Shown here piece after piece: positions 1-8,228 of a stretch of 64,000 bases of DNA. The translations under genes and the position numbers were made by a program. The stretch comes from Oryzomicrobium terrae (GTDB lineage Bacteria; Pseudomonadota; Gammaproteobacteria; Burkholderiales; Rhodocyclaceae). Location of the stretch: assembly GCF_008274805.1 (NCBI RefSeq), contig NZ_CP022579.1, positions 2,108,001-2,172,000 on the forward strand, in the 5' to 3' direction. Every line of letters begins with the position of its first letter. Positions within the stretch are counted from its first letter, which is position 1. The notes below the pieces were generated by a model. That model was not told the DNA's origin and ran no database searches. It was given only the letters and a program-made list of their open reading frames with translations.

Positions 1-486
1 GGGCCGGCTGGCGTTCTCATCCATCACGCGGGCGAGCAGATCCTGGTCCAGACTGCCCCAGTTCACGCCGATGCGGATCGGCTTGCCGTACTGGACGGCG
101 AAACCGACCATCTGGGCAAATTGTTCGTCGCGCTTCTTGCCGTGGCCAACGTTGCCCGGGTTGATGCGGTACTTGGCCAGCAGTCGGGCGCACTCCGGGT
201 AATCGGCGAGCAGGCGGTGGCCGTTGTAGTGGAAGTCACCGATGATCGGCACGTCCAGCCCCAGGCGCTCCAGGTGCTCGACGATCTTGGGCACGGCGGC
301 AGCGGCTTCCGGGGTATTAACGGTGATACGCACCATCTCCGAACCAGCCCGGGCCAACTCGGCGATCTGCAGGGCGGTTGCCAGGTAGTCGGCGGTATCG
401 GTGTTGGTCATGGACTGCACCACTACCGGGGCATCGCCCCCCAGGACAACCCGGCCGATGGTGACCTGGCGGGTTTTCTTGCGCAT
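1..486 (-). CDS. ispG: 4-hydroxy-3-methylbut-2-enyl diphosphate synthase (IspG), 3' end outside window
   Basis: Iron-sulfur enzyme of the MEP isoprenoid pathway that converts methylerythritol cyclodiphosphate to hydroxymethylbutenyl diphosphate in the cytosol. The visible 162 N-terminal codons read [17 protein letters not shown], then [11 protein letters not shown], then [15 protein letters not shown] and [15 protein letters not shown], which are characteristic IspG N-terminal segments; the cysteine-bearing C-terminal part lies beyond the window. It follows rodZ on the same strand with a 42-base gap. The ATG at 486 has no clear ribosome site. The frame stays open upstream to a GTG at 516 that has AAGG about 10 bases before it, so a 10-residue longer N-terminus is possible. 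Confidence 0.93.
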   Translation of the reverse strand, partial: MRKKTRQVTIGRVVLGGDAPVVVQSMTNTDTADYLATALQIAELARAGSEMVRITVNTPEAAAAVPKIVEHLERLGLDVPIIGDFHYNGHRLLADYPECARLLAKYRINPGNVGHGKKRDEQFAQMVGFAVQYGKPIRIGVNWGSLDQDLLARVMDENASRP

Positions 487-528
487 GACGGGACTCACGG
501 AACTCACGACACTCACGTTGCGACAACC

Positions 529-1584
529 TTACTGAAGGGTAATCCGGGCCACATCGCTGACCTCGTTAGGCGCCAGAGCCACCGGCTTGCCGTTGTAGAA
601 CACCTTAACGTTACTGGCGTTGCCCACCACCAAGACAAACGGCGGCGTACCCGCCACTTCCTTCTGGCTGCCGGCCGGCTGGAGCTGGGAAAGCAGGGTC
701 TGGCCAGTTTTGTCCTTGATCTCGACCCAGGAGGACTTGGAGAACTCAAAGCGCAGCTTGCCCTGGCCCGGCGGCGTGATGGTTCCTTGTGCAGCGGGAG
801 CCGGTGCGGCAGCCACCGTCGCAGGTGCCACAACAGGGGTGGGAGTGGTGGCAGAAGCCACAGCGGGGGCAGGTTTCTCGGCCGCAGGCGCCGGTACAGG
901 CACTGCGGCAGCAACTGCAGCTGCCGCAACCGGCGCCGCTGCTTGTTCCGCCGGTTGCGCTGCCGGTGCAGACTGGCCGCTGCCCTCAGGCGCAGCGGCT
1001 TCGGCGGCCGCGGCCGCAGCAACCTGCTCAGCGGCATCCGTTGCGGCCTCGCTCTCGGCAGCCTTCTCGTCAGCAACCGGCTCAGCCGGCTGGCTGGCAA
1101 AGAGTGGCTCGACGGTGGTTTCCCAGAAATTCTCGGGCAACAGGAAATAGATCCCCAGGGCAACGGCCACCATACCGGCCGCGCCGAACACGGCGACCAG
1201 GTCGCGGCGCTTGGCGTAACCTGGGCGCGGCAATTCACCGGAGGCGGTTCGCGCCAGTTCGATATTTACCGGCTCGGGCGCCAGGTTGGCTTCGAGATGG
1301 GCCAGCAGCATGTCGCCATCAAGGTGGAGCAGGCGGGCATAGTTGCGCAGAAACCCTCGGGCGAAGGTCTGGCCGGGCAGGCGTTGCCAATCGTCCGCTT
1401 CAATCGCCTCCACCTGCCGCTGGCTCAGCTTGAGCAGACTGGCCACTTCGGCAATCGACAGGCCCCGCTCTTCCCGAGCAGCCCGTAAATACTGGCCGAC
1501 CGTGTGCTGTGGCTCGGTCGAAGCGGCAGCCGGTGCAGGTGAGGCCGCCAGGGCGCCATCCGAGGTGAAGGTCTGCTCGCTCAT
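529..1584 (-). CDS. rodZ: RodZ-like cytoskeletal membrane protein
   Basis: Bitopic inner-membrane protein that links MreB filaments to the cell-wall elongation machinery. The 351-residue product has a cytoplasmic helix-turn-helix (RodZ/Xre type) at about residues 27-95 (VGQYLRAAREERGLSIAEVA), a basic stretch and a single membrane segment near 128-150, a roughly 100-residue Ala/Pro/Glu-rich linker, and a C-terminal periplasmic DUF4115 beta domain from about 278 (FEFSKSSWVEIKDKTGQ). That architecture is diagnostic. The start overlaps the end of pilF by four bases (ATGA), and ispG follows, so rlmN-pilF-rodZ-ispG looks like one transcript, the usual order in betaproteobacteria. Confidence 0.92.
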   Translation of the reverse strand: MSEQTFTSDGALAASPAPAAASTEPQHTVGQYLRAAREERGLSIAEVASLLKLSQRQVEAIEADDWQRLPGQTFARGFLRNYARLLHLDGDMLLAHLEANLAPEPVNIELARTASGELPRPGYAKRRDLVAVFGAAGMVAVALGIYFLLPENFWETTVEPLFASQPAEPVADEKAAESEAATDAAEQVAAAAAAEAAAPEGSGQSAPAAQPAEQAAAPVAAAAVAAAVPVPAPAAEKPAPAVASATTPTPVVAPATVAAAPAPAAQGTITPPGQGKLRFEFSKSSWVEIKDKTGQTLLSQLQPAGSQKEVAGTPPFVLVVGNASNVKVFYNGKPVALAPNEVSDVARITLQ

Positions 1585-2408
1585 CGTCCGTTTCCTTTCA
1601 GCATTTCCTGGGTTTCCGGAGCGTCGGGGAAGCGGCGGCGAAGCTGGGTGGCATAGCTAAGTTCGGCACTGCGATCGCCTAGGGCACGCTCAATGCGCAC
1701 CCCGAGCCAAAGCGTTTGGGGACCGGGGTCTTGAAGTCGATTCATATCCATGAGCAATTGACGAGCCTGGGTTGCCTCGCCGCGTTTCAAACGCAGGTTG
1801 GCCAGTTCGAACATGGCCGTAGGGTTGTTCGGGCTCAGGCGTAGGGAACGTTCTACATACTGTAGGGCCAGGGCGTCATCCCCCATGCGGGCCGCGCACT
1901 GGCCGGCGTTGAGATAGGCACGCTCCGGCGTTGGATAGAGCGGGTTTTTTATCGCCGTCAGAAAGTATTGCAGGGATTGGCGCACCCGACCGGTCTGGCA
2001 GAGGAAGTAGCCGTAGTTGTTGTTGATCTCGGGATCGTTTCCGGCCAGGGACAGGGCACGCTGGAAGCTGCTTTCGGCATCCCCGGTTTCGCCCAGGTAA
2101 AGGTGGACCAGCCCCTTCATGTTGTAGGCGGAGGCGTAATTCGAATCGGCGTCCAGGGCCTGGCGCAGTTCGTCCAGGGCCACCGCCATGTTGCCTTCAC
2201 TGTAATAGAGCGATGCCAGCTCCGTGTGCAGCTTGGCCCGTTTGGGGCCATCGGCTTTGACCGGAGGTTGGTTGCTGGCATCCTGCGCCATCGGCTGGGC
2301 TGCCGGAGCTCGCGGCGTCGAACTGCACGCCGTCAGCCCGGTGGTCAGGGCCAAAGCCAGGCTCAGAGTCGCCACCGGGATGGGGCGAAAACGGAAGAAC
2401 GGGGTCAT
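1581..2408 (-). CDS. pilW: Type IV pilus biogenesis lipoprotein PilF/PilW (TPR)
   Basis: Outer-membrane pilotin that helps the PilQ secretin assemble. The 275-residue product starts with a lipoprotein signal (hydrophobic segment, then [10 protein letters not shown], predicted acylated Cys28) and continues as TPR helices at about residues 58-250 (for example [19 protein letters not shown] and [20 protein letters not shown]). It starts four bases inside the end of rlmN and overlaps rodZ by four bases, which is the common rlmN-pilF-rodZ-ispG arrangement. The pilotin role is inferred from family and position; both pilF and pilW are used as gene names. Confidence 0.9.
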   Translation of the reverse strand: MTPFFRFRPIPVATLSLALALTTGLTACSSTPRAPAAQPMAQDASNQPPVKADGPKRAKLHTELASLYYSEGNMAVALDELRQALDADSNYASAYNMKGLVHLYLGETGDAESSFQRALSLAGNDPEINNNYGYFLCQTGRVRQSLQYFLTAIKNPLYPTPERAYLNAGQCAARMGDDALALQYVERSLRLSPNNPTAMFELANLRLKRGEATQARQLLMDMNRLQDPGPQTLWLGVRIERALGDRSAELSYATQLRRRFPDAPETQEMLKGNGR

Positions 2409-3535
2409 CCACGAATCTCCGTGATGGGAATGATCGGAGCGGTACCACCGGCTTCGGCGGCGGCCTTGGCCGCCAATTGGGCCGTGCGCTTGGTTTTGTC
2501 CTTGACCTGACCCGCCAGTTGGCCACAGGCGGCATCGATGTCGTCGCCGCGGGTCTTGCGCGTGGTGGTGACGATGCCGGCCTGGATGAGGATCTCGGCG
2601 AAGCGGCGGATGCGCGGTGCAGGCGACTTGCGGAACGGCGATCCCGGGAAGGGATTGAACGGGATCAGATTAAATTTGCAGGGCACATCCCGGGTTAGCG
2701 CGACCAGTTCGCGGGCATGGGCCTCGGAGTCGTTGACCCCGTCGAGCATCACGTACTCGAAAGTGACGAAGTCACGAGGCGCTTTTTCCAGGTAGCGGTT
2801 GCACGCCGCCATCAGCTCGGCCAGGGGATATTTCTGGTTGATCGGCACCAGCTCGTCGCGCAGGGCGTTGTTGGGCGCGTGCAGGGACACGGCCAGGGCC
2901 ACCGGGCATTCATCGCGCAGCCTGTCCATGGCCGGCACCAGGCCGGAGGTGGAAACGGTGACACGGCGGCGCGACAGGCCGTAGGCGTTGTCATCGAGCA
3001 TCAGGCGCAGGGCCGCCACCGTGTTGTCGAAGTTGGCCAGGGGTTCGCCCATGCCCATCATCACCACGTTGCTGATGATGCGCTCGCCCTTGGGATCGGC
3101 GCCGAGCAGGCGGTTGGCCTGCCACAACTGGCCGATGATCTCGGAAACGTCGAGGTTGCGGTTGAAGCCCTGCTTGCCGGTGGAGCAGAAGGCACAATCC
3201 AGGGCGCAGCCCGCCTGGGTGGAGATGCACAAGGTGCCCCGGTCGTCCTCGGGGATGAACACCGACTCCACCGCGTTGTGGTTGCCCACATCGAGCAACA
3301 GCTTGCGCGTGCCGTCCTCCGACAATTTGTCGGATACCACGGCCGGCGCCTTCACGACCGCCTCTGCCTGGAGCATGCTGCGCAGGCTCTTGGCGATGTC
3401 GGTCATGGCATCGAAATCGCTCTGCCCGAACCGGTGGATCCAGCGCAGCACTTGTTTGGCGCGAAAGGGCTTCTCACCCCGGGCGGCAAACCAGGCGGTC
3501 ATGGCATCGGCGTCGAAATCGAGCAGGTTTTGCAT
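2405..3535 (-). CDS. rlmN: Dual-specificity 23S rRNA/tRNA adenine-C2 methyltransferase RlmN
   Basis: Radical-SAM enzyme that methylates A2503 of 23S rRNA and A37 of some tRNAs. The 376-residue product carries the radical-SAM cysteines at positions 110, 114 and 117 ([11 protein letters not shown]), the [11 protein letters not shown] motif typical of RlmN, and the C-terminal [16 protein letters not shown] segment with the second catalytic cysteine. The length is normal, with a short Ala-rich tail. It heads the rlmN-pilF-rodZ-ispG series. ndk lies 88 bases upstream on the same strand, and the gap contains a CGGTGCC/GGCACCG hairpin (3581-3599) without a convincing T-run. Confidence 0.95.
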   Translation of the reverse strand: MQNLLDFDADAMTAWFAARGEKPFRAKQVLRWIHRFGQSDFDAMTDIAKSLRSMLQAEAVVKAPAVVSDKLSEDGTRKLLLDVGNHNAVESVFIPEDDRGTLCISTQAGCALDCAFCSTGKQGFNRNLDVSEIIGQLWQANRLLGADPKGERIISNVVMMGMGEPLANFDNTVAALRLMLDDNAYGLSRRRVTVSTSGLVPAMDRLRDECPVALAVSLHAPNNALRDELVPINQKYPLAELMAACNRYLEKAPRDFVTFEYVMLDGVNDSEAHARELVALTRDVPCKFNLIPFNPFPGSPFRKSPAPRIRRFAEILIQAGIVTTTRKTRGDDIDAACGQLAGQVKDKTKRTAQLAAKAAAEAGGTAPIIPITEIRG

Positions 3536-3623
3536 AACTGAAATTCGCTACATCCAAAAAACACTTCGGGCGCCTTCCAACGGTGCCGCCAGGGCACCGC
3601 CGGAATGCGCCCGCGTCAGCTCC

Positions 3624-4049
3624 TTAGCGGGAGTAGACGTTCATACCGGGGAAGAAGAAAGCCACTTCCACGGCGGCGGTTTCGGGGGCATCGGAACCGT
3701 GCACGGCGTTGGCGTCGATGGACTCGGCGAAGTCGGCGCGGATGGTGCCCGGGGCAGCCTTCTTCGGGTCGGTAGCGCCCATCAGGTCGCGGTTCTTGGC
3801 GATGGCGCCTTCACCTTCCAGCACCTGGATCATCACCGGGCCGGAAATCATGAAGGAAACCAGATCCTTGAAGAAGGGGCGCTCTTTGTGCACAGCGTAG
3901 AACTGGCCGGCTTCCACTTCAGACAGGTGAACCATCTTGGAAGCGATGATCTTGAGCCCCGCATCTTCAAAACGCTGATAGATCTTGCCGATCACGTTCT
4001 TGGCGACGGCATCCGGTTTGATGATGGACAGGGTACGTTCGATGGCCAT
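3624..4049 (-). CDS. ndk: Nucleoside diphosphate kinase
   Basis: Transfers the gamma phosphate of ATP to nucleoside diphosphates through a phosphohistidine. The 141-residue product is full length for the family, opens with the typical [12 protein letters not shown], and contains the active-site histidine near residue 117 in NAVHGSD followed by the conserved SPE-like segment (here APE). A Shine-Dalgarno GGAG lies seven bases before the ATG. It stands upstream of rlmN on the same strand, a common order in beta- and gammaproteobacteria. Confidence 0.97.
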   Translation of the reverse strand: MAIERTLSIIKPDAVAKNVIGKIYQRFEDAGLKIIASKMVHLSEVEAGQFYAVHKERPFFKDLVSFMISGPVMIQVLEGEGAIAKNRDLMGATDPKKAAPGTIRADFAESIDANAVHGSDAPETAAVEVAFFFPGMNVYSR

Positions 4050-4087
4050 GGGAAAGCTCCAGAGTCGATTGGTGAGTGAAACGCTTG

Positions 4088-4096
4088 ATTTTATCA
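4088..4096 (-). promoter_or_regulatory. Candidate extended -10 promoter of ndk
   Basis: Read on the minus strand this is TGATAAAAT, an extended -10 element (TGN followed by TAAAAT, five of six matches to TATAAT). It would place a transcript start near 4081, about 30 bases before the ndk ATG. No good -35 hexamer is visible, which is tolerable for an extended -10 promoter. Confidence 0.4.
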
Positions 4097-4172
4097 GGTT
4101 TTCCCACCAGAACTAAGCCTGCGGCCCAGTACAAAAGTGCAACGCCCCGTGTGGGCCGGCCGGAGCGGGGAT

Positions 4173-4188
4173 TAGCCCGAGCGGACTA
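4173..4188. promoter_or_regulatory. Palindromic operator-like site A (eps/PEP-CTERM regulon candidate)
   Basis: TAGCCCG-AG-CGGACTA, one mismatch from the perfect palindrome TAGTCCG-NN-CGGACTA found before the epsD operon. It ends 63 bases before the PEP-CTERM gene start at 4252 and is followed at once by TTGAGA, a possible -35 hexamer. Read on the minus strand it is preceded by CAA and followed by AT, matching the flanks of the other copies. Confidence 0.6.
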
Positions 4189-4216
4189 TTGAGACTATGC
4201 CATCCGTATGCCAAAA

Positions 4217-4233
4217 CGGGGATTAGATCCCCG
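4217..4233 (+). other. Leader hairpin next to a ribosome binding site
   Basis: CGGGGAT, loop TAG, ATCCCCG: a 7-bp stem in the leader of the PEP-CTERM gene, six bases upstream of its GGAGG ribosome site at 4240-4244. The ten bases CGGGGATTAG at its left arm also occur upstream at 4166-4175, just before operator site A. It could tune translation, but nothing else supports that. Confidence 0.35.
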
Positions 4234-4251
4234 CTGCACGGAGGTTCCCTC

Positions 4252-4803
4252 ATGAAAAAGCCCCTTGCCGCCCTGGCGGCGACTCTCGCACTTCTGGCCG
4301 GAGGGCAGGCAGGCGCAGCCGTCCCCTCCCCCGATGGCGCGCACTGGACCGTTCCGGCAGGTGAAACCCTGATCTCGGCCCCTAGCCTGGGTTTCGGCAA
4401 GTGGAGCATCGGCCTCGAAGGCGGTCTGGCCGCCTATACGGACGATGCGCTCATGTCGGTGGGAATCTTTGGCAGCCGCTCCCTGTTGTTCACCAACAAG
4501 AGCCCTCTAGGATCGATCGTCGTCAACAACACCTCCCTGACCGAATCGCTGCGCTTCTGGCTACATGTGGTCAACACCGGCCAGACCTACTCCGATCTGG
4601 GCCACAACGCCAAATGGACGCAGATCGGCCCCTCTTCCTTCCGTCTGTACTGGGAGGACCTGAACCTGCGGCATTCGGACAAGGACTACAACGACCTGGT
4701 GATGAATATCAGCGCCGTTCCCGAGCCGGAAACCTACGCCATGATGCTCGCCGGCATCGGCATCCTCGGCGCCATCGGGCGCCGACGCCGCCGGGATGCC
4801 TGA
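4252..4803 (+). CDS. PEP-CTERM sorting-domain protein
   Basis: Predicted secreted exosortase substrate of 183 residues. It has an N-terminal signal peptide (MKKPLAALAATLALLAGGQA), a beta-rich middle with SDKDYNDLVMNI, an acidic motif often seen just before PEP-CTERM tails, and a C-terminal VPEPETYAMMLAGIGILGA followed by a run of arginines, the canonical PEP-CTERM anchor. The start is set by GGAGG at 4240-4244. It is a single gene between ndk and dctM, 31 kb away from the exosortase gene, but has the palindromic operator-like site at 4173 before it. The function of the mature domain is unknown; probably a matrix or surface protein. Confidence 0.88.
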   Translation: MKKPLAALAATLALLAGGQAGAAVPSPDGAHWTVPAGETLISAPSLGFGKWSIGLEGGLAAYTDDALMSVGIFGSRSLLFTNKSPLGSIVVNNTSLTESLRFWLHVVNTGQTYSDLGHNAKWTQIGPSSFRLYWEDLNLRHSDKDYNDLVMNISAVPEPETYAMMLAGIGILGAIGRRRRRDA

Positions 4804-4847
4804 CGCCTCCTTCACCCCGGACCTCGCCGAGCGCTGGGTTTTTCAAT

Positions 4848-4880
4848 AAAAAAAACGCGCGCCGGTTGCCCGGGCGCGCG
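4848..4880 (-). terminator. Rho-independent terminator of dctM
   Basis: CGCGCGCC (4856-4863) and GGCGCGCG (4873-4880) form a GC-rich 8-bp stem, followed on the minus strand by eight T (A-run 4848-4855). It lies 45 bases past the dctM stop codon. In the other orientation it sits about 50 bases past the PEP-CTERM gene and could serve both. Confidence 0.8.
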
Positions 4881-4924
4881 CCAACTCAACGCAAACTGTT
4901 TTTGCTTTCTGCGGCGAGGAGCCG

Positions 4925-6211
4925 TTAGGAAATCATCCCCAAGGTCCGCGGCAGCCACAGGGAAATCCAGGGCACGTAGGTCACCAGGGCCAGGAACACC
5001 AGCATGGTGAGCAGCCACGGCCAGACGGCCACAGTGAGCTCGGTAATCCCCATCTTGGTGATGCCGGAGGCCACGTACAGGTTGAGACCCACCGGCGGGT
5101 GGCACATGCCCACTTCCATGTTCACCGTGATCAGGATGCCCAGGTGGATCGGGTCGATGCCCAGCTTCATCGCCACCGGGAACAGGATCGGCGCCATGAT
5201 CAGCACGATCGAGGACGGCTCCATCACGTTACCGGCCAGCAGCAGCAGCACGTTGACCGCCAGCAGGAAGGTGATCTGGCCCAGGCCCTTGTCGAGCAGC
5301 CACTCGGCGAGGAATTGCGGGATGTTCTCGTTGGTCATGATGAACGAGAACAGCACGGCGTTGGTGATGATGTAGAGCAGCATCGCCGACATGTTGGCCG
5401 AGTCCATCAGGACTTTCGGCACCTTCTTCAGCGGCATGTCGCGATAGACGAACACGGCGACGAAGAAGGCATACACAGCGGCCATGGCGGCAGCTTCGGT
5501 GGGGGTGAAGATACCGGTGTAGATACCGCCCATCACCACCACGATCAGCAGCAGCCCCCAGATGGAATCACGCAGGGCCTTGCCACGCTGGCCCCAGGTG
5601 GCCTTGGGCATGCGCGGGTAGCCGTTCTTCCACGCCCGGTACCAGGTGGTGGCACCGAGGAAAGTAGCCAGCATCAGGCCCGGCACCACACCGGCCATGA
5701 ACAGGGCACCCACCGAAGTATTGGTGGCCACCGAGTACATCACCATGACGATGGACGGGGGAATCAGGATGCCCAGGGCACCGGAGGTGGTGATCACGCC
5801 CGCGCCGAAACGGTTGGGGAAGCCCTGCTTGACCATGGCCGGCAGCAGGATCGAACCGATCGCCACCACGGTCGCCGGGGACGAGCCGGACACAGCGGCG
5901 AACAGGGCGCAGGCCAACACGCCAGCCATGCCCAAACCACCATGCCAGTGGCCGACCATGGACGTGGCGAAGTTGATCATCCGCCGCGCCACCCCACCGT
6001 GGGTGAGGAAGTTACCCGCCAGGATGAAGAACGGGATCGCCATGATCTCGAACTTCTCGATACCGGTGAACAACTTCAGGGCCACCGACTCGATGGGCAC
6101 CTGGGTCATGGTGAACAGGAAGGTCAGTACGGTCAGACCCAGGGAAATGGAGATCGGCATGCCCGTCAGCATCAGGGCGAGCAGCAGACCGAAAATGATG
6201 GCGGCGTTCAT
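4925..6211 (-). CDS. dctM: TRAP dicarboxylate transporter, large permease DctM
   Basis: Large 12-13-helix membrane subunit of a tripartite ATP-independent periplasmic transporter for C4-dicarboxylates. The 428-residue product is strongly hydrophobic throughout and has typical DctM segments: IFGLLLALMLTGMPISISLG at the start, ALFAAVSGSSPATVVAIGS, GALGILIPPSIVMVMYSV, and GMCHPPVGLNLYVASGI near the end. The start codon overlaps the dctQ stop by one base (TAATG), so the two are translationally coupled. It ends the dctP-dctQ-dctM unit and is followed by a strong terminator. Confidence 0.96.
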   Translation of the reverse strand: MNAAIIFGLLLALMLTGMPISISLGLTVLTFLFTMTQVPIESVALKLFTGIEKFEIMAIPFFILAGNFLTHGGVARRMINFATSMVGHWHGGLGMAGVLACALFAAVSGSSPATVVAIGSILLPAMVKQGFPNRFGAGVITTSGALGILIPPSIVMVMYSVATNTSVGALFMAGVVPGLMLATFLGATTWYRAWKNGYPRMPKATWGQRGKALRDSIWGLLLIVVVMGGIYTGIFTPTEAAAMAAVYAFFVAVFVYRDMPLKKVPKVLMDSANMSAMLLYIITNAVLFSFIMTNENIPQFLAEWLLDKGLGQITFLLAVNVLLLLAGNVMEPSSIVLIMAPILFPVAMKLGIDPIHLGILITVNMEVGMCHPPVGLNLYVASGITKMGITELTVAVWPWLLTMLVFLALVTYVPWISLWLPRTLGMIS

Positions 6212-6933
6212 TACTTGTCGCCCTCCTTCGTGTTATGCGGATGGCGCTTGGCCCATTCCTTGTCCGACAAACCGGCGTGGCCGTGTTCGCGCTCTTCGCC
6301 GAGTTCGAAAGCTTCGCCCACCAGCACCGGGCTGTCGCCCAACTCTTCTTCCAGGCCTTCAACGTGGCCATGGTCGTGGTGGGGCAGCTCGCCGGTCTTC
6401 CAGAAGGTGACGAGCACCTGCAGGAAGCGGTAGCACATCAGGCTGGAGCCAAGGGGAATGGCGGAGTAGACGATCCAGGTCGGCCATTCCAGGTCGGGCG
6501 TAGTCGGGCCTTCCGGCACGTCGCCCACATCCAGGCCGAGGAAAGTAAAGATGGCGTGGTGCGCGCCGTTTTCCCAGACGAAGGTCCCGCCCAGGGTGCC
6601 CACCACCCCGGTAAACAGGGCGCCGGCCGCCAGACCGAACATGACGAAGCGGCCACGGTTCTTTTCCGAGAGCTTGTTGATCAGCACGTCGACGCCGACG
6701 TGGATGCCGGTACGCACCCCGTAAGCGGCGCCAAACTTGGCCATCCACACGAACATGATGATGCACAGCTCCTGAGCCCAACCGAAGTTGAGGGACAGCA
6801 GCCAGTCCTGCACCACGGGAATGTCATAGCCGGAGGCATAGCGGTGCATCACCGAGACAAAAATGATGAGGGTCGCAGCCCCCATCAGGAAGGTGATGAT
6901 CAGCTCTTCCAGATGGTTAAGTAACTTATTCAT
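6211..6933 (-). CDS. dctQ: TRAP dicarboxylate transporter, small permease DctQ
   Basis: Four-helix small membrane subunit that pairs with DctM. The 240-residue product begins MNKLLNHLEELIITFLMG and has the DctQ segment FGWAQELCIIMFVWMAKFGA followed by GVRTGIHVGVDVL. The start is fixed by GGAGGAG seven bases upstream of the ATG at 6933; an upstream in-frame ATG would be less well placed. It is longer than a usual DctQ (about 160-200 residues) because of a charged, His/Glu-rich cytoplasmic tail (for example HHDHGHVEGLEEE) of about 55 residues with no assignable function. Confidence 0.93.
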   Translation of the reverse strand: MNKLLNHLEELIITFLMGAATLIIFVSVMHRYASGYDIPVVQDWLLSLNFGWAQELCIIMFVWMAKFGAAYGVRTGIHVGVDVLINKLSEKNRGRFVMFGLAAGALFTGVVGTLGGTFVWENGAHHAIFTFLGLDVGDVPEGPTTPDLEWPTWIVYSAIPLGSSLMCYRFLQVLVTFWKTGELPHHDHGHVEGLEEELGDSPVLVGEAFELGEEREHGHAGLSDKEWAKRHPHNTKEGDK

Positions 6934-7018
6934 GAGCACACTCCTCCCGACGGGCAACGACCTACGTTGGGCCATTGCGACAGGAGATAACCGGATCGGT
7001 GATTTATGTCAGACCCGC

Positions 7019-7040
7019 GCCCGGGACGAGCGTCCCGGGC
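7019..7040. other. Intercistronic hairpin between dctP and dctQ
   Basis: GCCCGGGACG and CGTCCCGGGC separated by two bases form a very stable stem 58 bases after the dctP stop codon and about 85 bases before the dctQ start. No T-run follows on the minus strand, so it is more likely an mRNA 3'-end stabiliser or attenuator giving more DctP than DctQM than a full terminator. Confidence 0.5.
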
Positions 7041-7098
7041 AACGAGCCTGAAGCGATTGCGACTCTGTTGGGGGCCGGCGAGCGGCCCGAGTTGCCGC

Positions 7099-8097
7099 TT
7101 AGTTGGCGGTGAAGCCGGTTTCCTTGTAGACCGCTTCGATCACGTCCTTGCCGATCCGGCCTTCCATCTTGTGGTGCACCGGGGTCAGGGCCTTCTTGAA
7201 GGCATCACGCTCGGCCTTGGTCGGGACATAGACCTGGGTCTTGCCGGACTTCTTCACGCCTTCCAGGGCCTGGTCGTTCTCTTCCTTGGCGATCTTGTTG
7301 GCGTACTGGGTGGATTCCTTCATCGCGGTTTCCAGCTGGCCGCGCACGTCGGCGGGCAGGCCGTCCCAGAACTTCTTGTTCACGATCACCGCGTAACCCA
7401 GGTAGCCATGCTCGGTCAGGGTCAGATGCTTCTGCACTTCATGCATCTTCTGGGTGTAGAGGTTGGAGATCGGGTTCTCGGTACCGTCAACCACGCCGGT
7501 CTGCAGGGCCTGGTACACCTCGGAGAAGGCCATCACCTGGGGCAGGGCACCCAGGGCACGCATCTGCTCTTCCAGAACCTTGGAAGACTGGATGCGCATC
7601 TTCTTGCCGCGCAGGTCGGCCGGGGTCTTGATCGGAGTATTGGCGGAGAAGGACTTGAAGCCGTTGTCCCAGAACGCCAGGCCCTTGATGCCCTTGGGCT
7701 CGAGCTTGGAGAACAGCTGCTGGCCGACGGGGCCGTAGGTCACCTTATGCAGCTCTTCGTAGTTGTCGAAGATGTAGGGCAGATCGAAGAGTTCGAATTC
7801 CTTCACGCCGATCGGACCGAACTTGGCCAGGGACGGGGCCAGCATCTGGACGGCGCCCAGCTGCAGGGCTTCCATTTCTTCCTTGTCCTTGTACAGCTGG
7901 CTGTTGGCGTAGACCTCGACCTTCACCTTGCCCTTGGTCAGCTCATTGGCGCGCTTAGCGAAGAACTCGGCAGCCTTGCCCTTGGGGGTATCGGTCGCCA
8001 CCACGTGGCTGAACTTGATGACGATGGGGGTCTGGGCCACGGCCGCCAGGGGCAGCGCACAGATCATCAGACCGGTCAGCAGTTTGGAAATTTTCAT
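7099..8097 (-). CDS. dctP: TRAP transporter solute-binding protein DctP
   Basis: Periplasmic C4-dicarboxylate-binding protein that delivers substrate to DctQM. The 332-residue product has a signal peptide (MKISKLLTGLMICALPLAAV), the opening IVIKFSHVVATDTPKG typical of DctP, RGKKMRIQSSKVLEEQMRAL in the carboxylate-binding region (the conserved arginine is in KMRIQSS), and TENPISNLY. The start at 8097 has GGAGGAGAAG directly upstream. dctA lies upstream on the same strand, separated by a large hairpin terminator, so dctP probably has its own promoter between 8098 and 8164. Confidence 0.95.
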   Translation of the reverse strand: MKISKLLTGLMICALPLAAVAQTPIVIKFSHVVATDTPKGKAAEFFAKRANELTKGKVKVEVYANSQLYKDKEEMEALQLGAVQMLAPSLAKFGPIGVKEFELFDLPYIFDNYEELHKVTYGPVGQQLFSKLEPKGIKGLAFWDNGFKSFSANTPIKTPADLRGKKMRIQSSKVLEEQMRALGALPQVMAFSEVYQALQTGVVDGTENPISNLYTQKMHEVQKHLTLTEHGYLGYAVIVNKKFWDGLPADVRGQLETAMKESTQYANKIAKEENDQALEGVKKSGKTQVYVPTKAERDAFKKALTPVHHKMEGRIGKDVIEAVYKETGFTAN

Positions 8098-8164
8098 CTT
8101 CTCTCCTCCAGAAATAGTTTCTTCATGCGGAATCAACTCCAGCGCGCGGAGTATTCCGCAAAGC

Positions 8165-8209
8165 AAAGGCGGGGTTCTACTGTGGATATCCACATATCAC
8201 CCCGCCTTT
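8165..8209. terminator. Hairpin terminator of dctA with an inner palindrome
   Basis: AAAGGCGGGGT (8165-8175) pairs with ACCCCGCCTTT (8199-8209), an 11-bp stem with flanking T/A runs. The loop holds a second perfect palindrome, TGTGGATATCCACA (8181-8194). It lies 19 bases past the dctA stop codon on the minus strand and upstream of dctP. The inner palindrome might also be a protein-binding site for the dctP promoter. Confidence 0.65.
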
Positions 8210-8228
8210 TACCGCTACGACCACAGAA

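Noticed and set aside
121-1488. Long open frames on the strand opposite to rodZ, and similar ones opposite to dctM, dctA, accA, acs, fumarase, prpE and fbpA
   Set aside because: High GC content removes stop codons; the frames translate to His/Gly/Arg-rich sequence without domain signatures, while the opposite strand has recognised proteins.
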